Origin: Pseudomonas fluvialis
GTDB lineage: Bacteria; Pseudomonadota; Gammaproteobacteria; Pseudomonadales; Pseudomonadaceae
Assembly: GCF_014207935.1 (NCBI RefSeq)
Contig: NZ_JACHLL010000006.1
Span: forward strand, 276,642-340,641
Reading direction: 5' to 3'
DNA length: 64,000 nucleotides
The notes under the pieces are model-generated. The model had not been told where the DNA came from and searched no databases. It worked only from the letters and a program-made list of their open reading frames with translations. Both the position numbers and the translations under genes were made by a program. Positions 58,156 to 64,000 of the stretch are shown here, in pieces (position 1 is the stretch's first letter; the number at the start of each line of letters is the position of its first letter).

Positions 58156-59388
58156 CTAGATACCCGGCCGCCCCGGATCCTCCGGCGCCGGTTCCTCTTC
58201 TTCGATAGCCTCCAGCTTCAACTCCAGCCCCCAACTACTGGGCTCCGCCTTGGCGGGGGCCGGCGCGGCTGGGGCTGCACCAACAGCAGCGCTGGCAGCG
58301 GCCGGTTGCAGTGCCGCATTGGCCGGATCATCACGATACAGCTTGAGCTTGAGGCGCACGTTGTTGGCCGAGTCGGCGTTCTTGATCGCCTCGTCATCGC
58401 TGATCACGCCCTCCTTGGCCAGCTCGATCAGCGCCTGATCGAAGGTCTGCATGCCGAGGTTGCGCGACTTGTCCATGACCTCCTTGATCAGGTCGAATTC
58501 GCCACGCTTGATGATGTCGCTGATGGTCGCCGTGCCCAGCAGCACCTCCACCGCCGCGCGGCGCTTGCCATCCTGGGTCTTGACCAGGCGCTGGGAGACA
58601 AACGCCTTGAGGTTGTTGCCCAGGTCGTTGAGCAGCTGCGGCCGACGCTCCTCGGGAAAGAAGTTGATGATGCGGTCCAGCGCCTGGTTGGCGTTGTTGG
58701 CGTGCAGGGTGGAAATCGCCAGGTGCCCGGTATCGGCGAAGGCCAGCGCATGCTCCATGGTCTCGCGGTCGCGGATTTCGCCGATCAGGATCACGTCCGG
58801 CGCCTGGCGCAGGGTGTTTTTCAGCGCCGCCTGGAAGCTGCGGGTATCCACGCCCACCTCGCGCTGGTTGATGATCGATTTCTTGTGTCGGTGCACATAT
58901 TCCACCGGGTCCTCGATGGTGATTATGTGGCCACTGCTGTTGCGGTTGCGGTGATCGATCAGCGCCGCCAGGGAGGTCGACTTGCCCGAGCCTGTACCGC
59001 CGACGAACAGCACCAGACCACGTTTTTCCATCACCACCTTGAGCAGGATTTCCGGCAGTTTGAGGTCTTCGAACAGCGGGATGTCCAGCTTGATGTTGCG
59101 GCAGACCATGGACACTTCGTTGCGCTGGCGGAAGATGTTGATGCGAAAGCGCCCGACACCCGGCACCGACATGGCCAGGTTCATCTCCAGCTCGCGCTCG
59201 AACTGCTGGCGCTGCTCCTCATCCATCACGCCACGGGCAATCTGCTCGACCTCGCCAGGCTTCAGCGCGTCACTGGACAGCGGCTTGAGCACACCGTTGA
59301 ACTTGGCGCAGGGCGGCGCGCCAGTGGACAGATAAAGATCCGAGCCATCCTGATTGGCGAGGATTTTCAGCATTGCGGTGAGGTCCAT
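58156..59388 (-). CDS. PilT/PilU-family type IV pilus ATPase, extra paralogue
   Basis: A 410-residue secretion-superfamily ATPase. Walker A is GGTGSGKST (130-138), the Asp box IITIEDPVEYVH (155-166), Walker B DVILIGEIRD (198-207) and the His box HLAISTLHANNA (222-233). It is closest to PilU, the retraction accessory motor, but differs from the canonical P. aeruginosa PilU sequence and has an Ala/Pro-rich linker (about 355-385) with an acidic C-terminus ending EEEEPAPEDPGRPGI. No pilT or other pilus gene is near, so it is probably a third family member beside pilT-pilU. Confidence 0.88.
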   Translation of the reverse strand: MDLTAMLKILANQDGSDLYLSTGAPPCAKFNGVLKPLSSDALKPGEVEQIARGVMDEEQRQQFERELEMNLAMSVPGVGRFRINIFRQRNEVSMVCRNIKLDIPLFEDLKLPEILLKVVMEKRGLVLFVGGTGSGKSTSLAALIDHRNRNSSGHIITIEDPVEYVHRHKKSIINQREVGVDTRSFQAALKNTLRQAPDVILIGEIRDRETMEHALAFADTGHLAISTLHANNANQALDRIINFFPEERRPQLLNDLGNNLKAFVSQRLVKTQDGKRRAAVEVLLGTATISDIIKRGEFDLIKEVMDKSRNLGMQTFDQALIELAKEGVISDDEAIKNADSANNVRLKLKLYRDDPANAALQPAAASAAVGAAPAAPAPAKAEPSSWGLELKLEAIEEEEPAPEDPGRPGI

Positions 59389-59551
59389 GATTCGACTTCC
59401 GGCAGACAGGAGTAGAAAAGGTAGGCGATTTTTCCGGGCGCACTTGGCAGCCTATCGACTGGTTATTGGCGTCATTCTGCTGGCGCAACCAGTGCATGCA
59501 CAATAGCGCCACACCATGACCTCGCAAAAAGGCTCCGGCGTACTCGGCCCG

Positions 59552-60298
59552 CTAATCCACCTGCTGGAATACCTGCCACACCAGCAGGCCCGCCACTCGC
59601 CCCAGCCCTGCCTGCACGCCAATATCCGCACGAGCCAGCGCACCGGTCAGGCTACCGCCACGCTGCACGTGCCGCAGCAGCAGACAGCCCAGCTCATCCA
59701 GCGGCTCGGTGCGCAGTTGCAAGCCCTGGCGCCAGATCAGAACATTCTCACCGTGCCAGTCCTGCGCGCCGGGCGTCGGGGCCTGGTTCAGCTGGCTGGC
59801 CCAGAGGCGATACACAGGATGCGCCGAGCACAGCAGGGTGACCGAGGGATGCCAGCGCAGCGGGGCCTCCAGCAGCTGCGCCAATCCACCCAGGGCCAGG
59901 GCATCGACCTCGGGGACCGGCGCATCGGCGGCATGGAATGCCCGCAGGCGTGCCCATTCGAGCCGGGCAATGTCGGCGAGATAGCCCATTTGCGCCAGCG
60001 GCACGAAGGCCTCGATGAACCCGGCCAGCTCGGCGCCGTACTCGTGGAAGGCGGCCGAGCGCGGTGGGTGCTGCTGGACGAAGACATCCGCCAGGGCACT
60101 GAAATACTCGGCGCCCAGCAACCGTTCCAGCACCGGAAAGCCCTGCCGCAGCGCTTCCGTGCGCGCCGCCCGCACGTTGTTGCGGTGGATGGCAAAGCGC
60201 GCGGCAAACTCCGCGTCGGCGATTTGTGACAGGTGCAGCGGCACAGCCCCGGGCCGTAGCAAGCCCCGGGTGAATTCCTCAGCAGCGAGCGGACTCAT
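59552..60298 (-). CDS. bufC: DUF2063-domain protein, BufC-like partner of the MNIO enzyme
   Basis: A 248-residue protein with an N-terminal DUF2063 domain (about 15-100, FAARFAIHRNNVRAARTEALRQGFPVLERLLG), annotated in databases as a putative DNA-binding domain. In bufferin-type systems this protein partners the DUF692/MNIO enzyme and presents the precursor. Its ATG overlaps the bufB stop by four bases, so translation is coupled. The frame is open upstream to 60445 but the overlap start fits the family. It is the last gene of the operon. Confidence 0.85.
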   Translation of the reverse strand: MSPLAAEEFTRGLLRPGAVPLHLSQIADAEFAARFAIHRNNVRAARTEALRQGFPVLERLLGAEYFSALADVFVQQHPPRSAAFHEYGAELAGFIEAFVPLAQMGYLADIARLEWARLRAFHAADAPVPEVDALALGGLAQLLEAPLRWHPSVTLLCSAHPVYRLWASQLNQAPTPGAQDWHGENVLIWRQGLQLRTEPLDELGCLLLRHVQRGGSLTGALARADIGVQAGLGRVAGLLVWQVFQQVD

Positions 60299-61161
60299 GC
60301 CGATGCCCCGCCGCCGCATGCCGGCATGTAGGGGTTGCACTGCAGCGCGCGGGCGCAATCCACCTCCGCCGCGAGTACCGACCAGGCGGGCAGTTGGCGA
60401 TCCCACTCGATCAGGCTGGGACGGGCGCCGGCGAGCACCAGCCACTCGACGTAGAGGCTCCAGGTCGCATCCGCGACAGCACTGCCATGCTCATCCAGCA
60501 GCAGCTCCCCGCGCGGCAGCGCCACTCGCGCATGTCCGGCCAGGTGCACCTCACCCACCTGCTCGGCGGGCAACTCGGCCAGGTAGCGTGAGGGATCGCC
60601 GCCACAGTTGTGGCAGCTGACCAGCAGATTATTGAGGTCCAGCAGCAGCCCACAGCCGGTGCGATGGCAGAGCTGGCGAATGAACTCAACCTCAGGCATA
60701 TCCGACTCCGCCAGGCGCAGATAAGCGGCCGGATTCTCGATCAGGATCTGCCGGCCGAGATATTCCTGCAGGTGCTGCACCCGCCCGGCCACCCGCTCCA
60801 GACTAACGTGGTTGTAGGCCAGCGGCAGCAGATCGCCTAGGTACTCCCCGGCATGGGACGACCAGGCCAGGTGCTCGGAGACAAGCGCCGGCTCATAGCG
60901 CAGGCACAGTTCCTTGAGGCGCTGCAGATGCTGACTGTCGAGCCGCTCGCTGCCGCCCAGCGACAGCCCCACGCCATGCACCGACAGCGGCAGGTGCCGG
61001 CGCAGCTCGGCGAGTTGGGCATGCAGCAGGCCGCCCTCGCCGAAATAGTTTTCCGCATGCACCTCGATGAAGTCGACGCGTCCCGGGTTGGCCAGCAGGG
61101 CATCGAAATGCACCGGCTTGAACGCCACACCGGCACCGCCACGGAGCGCGAGACTGTTCAT
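60295..61161 (-). CDS. bufB: DUF692/MNIO iron enzyme, BufB-like RiPP-modifying enzyme
   Basis: A 288-residue multinuclear non-heme iron-dependent oxidative enzyme (MNIO, DUF692), a TIM barrel like MbnB, TglH and BufB. Iron-ligand motifs are visible in order: EVHAENYFGEGG (about 34-45), SVHGVGLSLGG (60-70), SEHLAWS near 93, LLDLNNLLVSCHN near 172 and GEVHLAGH near 207, then LLDEHG. It should convert Cys residues of the DUF2282 precursor encoded 3 bases upstream (bufferins carry thiooxazoles). It overlaps bufC by four bases. Confidence 0.9.
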   Translation of the reverse strand: MNSLALRGGAGVAFKPVHFDALLANPGRVDFIEVHAENYFGEGGLLHAQLAELRRHLPLSVHGVGLSLGGSERLDSQHLQRLKELCLRYEPALVSEHLAWSSHAGEYLGDLLPLAYNHVSLERVAGRVQHLQEYLGRQILIENPAAYLRLAESDMPEVEFIRQLCHRTGCGLLLDLNNLLVSCHNCGGDPSRYLAELPAEQVGEVHLAGHARVALPRGELLLDEHGSAVADATWSLYVEWLVLAGARPSLIEWDRQLPAWSVLAAEVDCARALQCNPYMPACGGGASA

Positions 61162-61164
61162 GCT

Positions 61165-61452
61165 TCAGGGCCGCTGCACGGGCTCGAGCGAGCCTTTACC
61201 GAAGGGTGTTTCGATCTCTACGCAGGTACCGGCCGGAACCAGCTTCCAGGCGTTGCCCTGATAGTCGATCTTCGAGGTGCCCGCGCAAGAGGTGCCGGGA
61301 CCGGCGGCGCAGTCGTTCTGCCCGGCCAGCGAGATGCCGTAGCATTTTTCCTTGCCGGCATTGACCGGGGCATCAGCAGCACTGGCCGACTGGGTAGCGG
61401 CTAGCAAGGCACTGGCCAGCGACAGGGCCAGGCAGGTGTTGAGCGTTTGCAT
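61165..61452 (-). CDS. bufA: DUF2282 bufferin-type RiPP precursor
   Basis: A 95-residue precursor with a Sec signal peptide (1-25, ending SASA) and a 70-residue mature part with exactly four cysteines: C37 in KEKCYGI, C48 in QNDCAAG, C56 in GTSCAGT and C77 in PAGTCVE. This is the DUF2282 pattern of bufferins, periplasmic peptides whose cysteines are modified in the cytoplasm by an MNIO enzyme and which bind copper after export. It is followed by bufB after 3 bases and preceded by a GST gene after 20. Database annotations often call this family an integral membrane protein, which is misleading. Confidence 0.88.
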   Translation of the reverse strand: MQTLNTCLALSLASALLAATQSASAADAPVNAGKEKCYGISLAGQNDCAAGPGTSCAGTSKIDYQGNAWKLVPAGTCVEIETPFGKGSLEPVQRP

Positions 61453-61472
61453 AAGGTGTTCCTCAGAGAAGG

Positions 61473-62096
61473 TCAGTTCTGCAGCCGGGCCAGCGCCCGC
61501 TGCACGGCGGGCCGGGCACTGATTCGGTCGATCCAGGCCCGGACATGGGGGAATTGGTTCAGGTCGACGCCGGCATAGTCGGCAATGCGCAGCCAGCTGA
61601 AGTGCATGATGTCAGCGATCGAGTAGCTGCTGCCGGCGAGCCAGGGCACCTCGGCCAGACGCTCGTCCAGGAGAGCGGTCAGGCGCAGCGACTCGTTGCG
61701 GTAACGCTCGATGGCCAGCGGCACTGGCTCGGGTGCCGAGCGCAGGAACCAGCCGGCCTGACCGAACATCGGCCCGACGCTGGCCACCTGCAGGAACAGG
61801 TATTCCATGGCCCGTTGGTACTCAACGGGGTCCTGCGGCAACAGCGCGCCATGCTTCTGCGCCAGGTACAGCAGGATGGCGCCGGATTCGGCCAGGTTGA
61901 GCGGCTGAGCGCCGGGACCGTCGAGATCGACCAGCACAGGAATCCGCCCATTGGGGTTGAGCGCCAGGAACGACGGGCGCTTCTGCTCGCCCTGGCTCAG
62001 GTTGACCTTGATCAGGCGGTATTCGACGTCCAGCTCTTCCAGAGCGATCGGCACCTTGAGGCCGTTGGGCGTGTTGGCACTGTAGAGTTCAATCAT
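61473..62096 (-). CDS. Glutathione S-transferase (Ure2p/YfcG-like)
   Basis: A 207-residue GST with an N-terminal thioredoxin-fold domain ([21 protein letters not shown], ending NGRIPVLVD and [11 protein letters not shown]) and a helical C-terminal domain. The TPNG at residues 9-12 resembles the active-site region of YfcG-like enzymes, which act as disulfide-bond oxidoreductases on glutathione. The ATG overlaps the DoxX stop by four bases. It lies inside the bufferin-type operon, where a thiol-handling role on the Cys-rich precursor is possible but unproven. Confidence 0.88.
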   Translation of the reverse strand: MIELYSANTPNGLKVPIALEELDVEYRLIKVNLSQGEQKRPSFLALNPNGRIPVLVDLDGPGAQPLNLAESGAILLYLAQKHGALLPQDPVEYQRAMEYLFLQVASVGPMFGQAGWFLRSAPEPVPLAIERYRNESLRLTALLDERLAEVPWLAGSSYSIADIMHFSWLRIADYAGVDLNQFPHVRAWIDRISARPAVQRALARLQN

Positions 62097-62590
62097 TGCG
62101 GCGCCCTCAGGCATTGTTCCGGATCGGCATGACCGGCACAGGGGTTCTGGCTGACGTCGTGGCGACGCTGCCACAGGCGCTGTAGTCCGTGATCGAGGCT
62201 CAGGCGTCCGCCGCCCTGCCCGATCAGCAGCAACAAGGCCACCGCCCAGGTGCCGTGGGTCGGCCAGGCGTCGGGGTAGACCAGCAGCTGAATCACCAGC
62301 GTCATGCCCAGCAGGCCGGCGGCCGCCAGGCGTGTACCCAGCCCGAGCAGCAACAGAATCGGCAACAGATGTTCGGCAAAGGCGGCGAGCCCGGCGGCCA
62401 GCGCCGGATCGATCAGCGGCAGGCGGTACTCCTCCTGAAACAGGTAGAGCGCCGAATCCCTGAGCTGCCAGCCATCGACCTTGGTCCGGCCGGATTGCCA
62501 GAACACCGCCCCTGGGGTAATGCGGGCCAGCAGCAACAGGGCATCACGGCCCAGCGCCTGCCAACGTGCGGATAGGGTTCGGACTTTCAT
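62093..62590 (-). CDS. DoxX-family membrane protein
   Basis: A 165-residue protein with four predicted membrane segments, including LLLLARITPGAVFW near the N-terminus and AFAEHLLPILLLLGLGTRLAAAGLLG. The GAVFWQSGRTKVDGW and FAEHLLPILLLLG segments are typical of DoxX. DoxX proteins frequently accompany DUF692-DUF2063 cassettes and have been named BufD there. The start at 62590 is family-like. It is coupled to the GST gene by a four-base overlap. Confidence 0.87.
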   Translation of the reverse strand: MKVRTLSARWQALGRDALLLLARITPGAVFWQSGRTKVDGWQLRDSALYLFQEEYRLPLIDPALAAGLAAFAEHLLPILLLLGLGTRLAAAGLLGMTLVIQLLVYPDAWPTHGTWAVALLLLIGQGGGRLSLDHGLQRLWQRRHDVSQNPCAGHADPEQCLRAPQ

Positions 62591-62644
62591 GTCATGTCTC
62601 CGGAAAGCCCCTGCCGGCGGCATTAGCCAACAGGGGCAGCAGGG

Positions 62645-63145
62645 TTACAGGCTGCTCGGGGCCTTGTCCTTGATGGACGGCCAGTTGGCGTTGGCCTTGG
62701 CGATGTTGCCCGGCACGTCCTCGGACCACTTCTTGAACACGTCCGCGTTGACGTTCAGGTACAGCTTGCCGTCGACCACCTTGTACTGGCTCGGATCGAC
62801 ATCCAGCTTCTTGCCCAGCGCCGCGCCCATGGCACAGAAACCGCCGAACTGCGGCACGTAGTGCGCGGCATCGCTCTGGAAGGTCTTCATGTTTTCGGCC
62901 GAGGCGAAGTAGTAGGTGGCACCCTCATGCTTCACAGCGAAACGTTTGTCGCCCATGGCCGGCTTGCCCTGGAAATAGGACACGGTGTCGTAACCCTTGA
63001 GGATCACCTGGCCGGCATCGACGTTGATCGAGGCGGTGGAGGCTTCGTCGTAAGCGAAGCTGCTGGTGGCGGTCAGCAGCGCGGCGCCGCCAGCGGCCAG
63101 TGCAACGGCGAGGGAGGTAGCAATAAAGGAGCTCTTCAGGTTCAT
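62645..63145 (-). CDS. Exported YHS-domain protein
   Basis: A 166-residue protein with a signal peptide (about 1-32, ending TATSSFA) and a YHS domain (about 47-110) with KGYDTVSYFQGKPAMGDKRF, YYFASAENMKTFQSDAAHYVPQFGGFC and a single cysteine in GGFCAMG. YHS domains occur in copper ATPases and metal-handling proteins, and in this subgroup the cysteine is sometimes selenocysteine. It is the first gene of the operon with DoxX, GST and the bufferin cassette. The start at 63145 avoids a long upstream frame that would destroy the signal peptide. Confidence 0.87.
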   Translation of the reverse strand: MNLKSSFIATSLAVALAAGGAALLTATSSFAYDEASTASINVDAGQVILKGYDTVSYFQGKPAMGDKRFAVKHEGATYYFASAENMKTFQSDAAHYVPQFGGFCAMGAALGKKLDVDPSQYKVVDGKLYLNVNADVFKKWSEDVPGNIAKANANWPSIKDKAPSSL

Positions 63146-63566
63146 CGTGGTCTTCCTTACTGGATCAGTTGAACAGTGGGTGAACGTCAGAACCCGTTGA
63201 GTCCGACGCGTTGCCACTGTATGAGCCAATACATAGAACAAGAACAACCCACAAAAGAAAGACTCTATTGTCAATAATGAAACAAAAGGCTCGTAAAAGC
63301 GGCCATCTACACAGCGTCCCCTTTCCCCGGCCTGTCCTTACCCACATCAAGCGCAATAGTGAATTAACAAACCTGCTTATTCCGTCAGCCTGTTTCCAAC
63401 CCCAGCATGTCGCGCAAAGGCAGGGTGCAATCCTGTCAGGCGAACTTTATAGCCCCTAGCCTGATGAGGTTTGGAGCTAGGTGGACCTGCAGCTGTGAGC
63501 TCACCGCATCGAGACAGACCATCGGCGTCGTGGTTTCGAACAGATCATGATGAAAGGTACCGAACA
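63146..63566. other. Divergent intergenic region between the buf-type operon and the RTX gene
   Basis: No gene is seen in these 421 bases. On the minus strand a perfect TTGACA lies at 63274-63269, but no good -10 follows at 16-18 bases, so an alternative sigma factor or an activator may be needed for the operon. On the plus side CCTAGC and GCTAGG form a hairpin near 63456-63482. Confidence 0.5.
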
Positions 63567-64000
63567 ATGATTTTCAACGGCACTACTGGCAACGACACCC
63601 TGAGGGGTACTGCAGGCGATGACACTCTCAATGGCGGCGCCGGCAGTGACTTGCTGATCGGCGGGTTGGGTAACGACACCTATGTCGTCGACAACCTCGC
63701 CGACGTCATCAGCGAAACCAGTACCCTGGCGAGCGAAATCGACAGCGTGCAATCCAGCGTGAGTTGGACCTTGGGAGCCAATCTAGAGCGACTGACGCTC
63801 ACCGGCACCGCGGCCATCAACGGCACCGGCAACAACCTCAACAACACGCTTACCGGTAACAGCGCCGGTAATGTACTGAACGGCGGCGTGGGCATCGACA
63901 CACTGATCGGCGGGTTGGGTAACGACACCTATGTCGTCGACAACCTCGCCGACGTCATCAGCGAAACCAGTACCCTGGCGAGCGAAATCGACAGCGTGCA
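63567..64000 (+). CDS. RTX-type calcium-binding repeat protein, 3' end beyond the window
   Basis: The first 144 residues of a protein that continues past the window. It starts MIFNGTTGNDTLRGTAGDDT and consists of Ca-binding nonapeptides (GGAGSDLLIGGLGNDTY) alternating with beta-rich VVDNLADVISETSTLASEID spacers, in a unit of 83 residues. Such repeats are typical of large type I-secreted adhesins, proteases or nucleases; they have no signal peptide and fold in external calcium. An AAAGG ribosome-binding site lies 9 bases before the ATG. The real function must lie in the missing part. Confidence 0.85.
   Translation, partial: MIFNGTTGNDTLRGTAGDDTLNGGAGSDLLIGGLGNDTYVVDNLADVISETSTLASEIDSVQSSVSWTLGANLERLTLTGTAAINGTGNNLNNTLTGNSAGNVLNGGVGIDTLIGGLGNDTYVVDNLADVISETSTLASEIDSV
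63654..63751 (+). repeat. 98-bp perfect direct repeat in the RTX gene (copy 1)
   Basis: Bases 63654-63751 are identical to 63903-64000, an offset of 249 bases or 83 codons. The second copy is cut by the window end, so identity may extend further. Perfect DNA identity shows recent duplication or ongoing gene conversion. Confidence 0.95.
63903..64000 (+). repeat. 98-bp perfect direct repeat in the RTX gene (copy 2, runs off the window)
   Basis: Identical to 63654-63751 up to the last base of the window. Confidence 0.95.

Noticed and set aside
63146..63274. Longer form of the YHS protein starting upstream of 63145
   Set aside because: It would bury the clear signal peptide at residue 44 and has no ribosome-binding site.
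63405..63485. GCGCAAAGG and CTGATGAG stretches in the RTX leader, recalling a c-di-GMP riboswitch and a hammerhead ribozyme
   Set aside because: The remaining conserved blocks of either RNA (GGGCAAACC-type elements; CGAAA after stem II) are missing.

Overview
The window reads as a chromosomal segment of a Pseudomonas species. It is GC-rich and densely coding. From memory, its gene order follows the P. aeruginosa block around PA1785-PA1824 almost without a break: fimL-nudC, ldcA, dnaQ-rnhA, gloB, mltD, the npp peptide transporter, fabI, ppiD, hupB, lon, clpX, clpP, tig, folD, cysS, glnS, ppiB, lpxH, a universal stress protein, acnB and nasS-nasT. The species cannot be fixed from the sequence alone.

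Layout. Positions 1-8,011 hold a TSUP exporter, nudC, fimL, ldcA, dnaQ, rnhA and a methyltransferase, nearly all on the minus strand. Positions 8,087-20,325 run mostly on the plus strand: gloB, mltD (own sigma70 promoter) and an overlapping five-gene ABC importer operon (nppA1A2BCD) ending next to fabI. A minus-strand HDOD gene interrupts this run. Positions 20,388-29,324 are a minus-strand protein quality-control block (ppiD, tRNA-Asp, hupB, lon, clpX, clpP, tig) headed by three tRNA genes with a strong promoter. Positions 29,594-43,644 hold housekeeping genes, with an amidase, an SPFH protein and an ANR-type stress gene among them, and end with acnB, whose leader carries a 133-bp inverted-repeat element.

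Positions 43,767-50,899 are a nitrate-sensing and nitrate-uptake region: a small lipoprotein, nasS-nasT, alaC and nrtABC. Both nasST and nrtABC are preceded by the same layout: a sigma54 -24/-12 promoter, two hairpins with six-base loops carrying A at position 1 and G at position 4 (the ANTAR recognition motif), and an intrinsic terminator whose 5' arm overlaps the second hairpin. This predicts that NasT antiterminates nrtABC and also its own operon.

Positions 50,904-59,388 are more accessory: a secreted Gly-rich/heptapeptide-repeat protein, an acyltransferase, a solute-binding-like protein, a CorA-type transporter, a glutamine amidotransferase, an acyl-CoA dehydrogenase facing a LysR regulator, and a PilT/PilU-family ATPase. 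Positions 59,552-63,145 are a minus-strand operon of YHS protein, DoxX, glutathione S-transferase, DUF2282 precursor (four Cys after a signal peptide), DUF692/MNIO enzyme and DUF2063 partner. This is a bufferin-type RiPP (copper-sequestering peptide) locus with extra accessory genes. The window ends inside a repeat-rich RTX-type gene on the plus strand.
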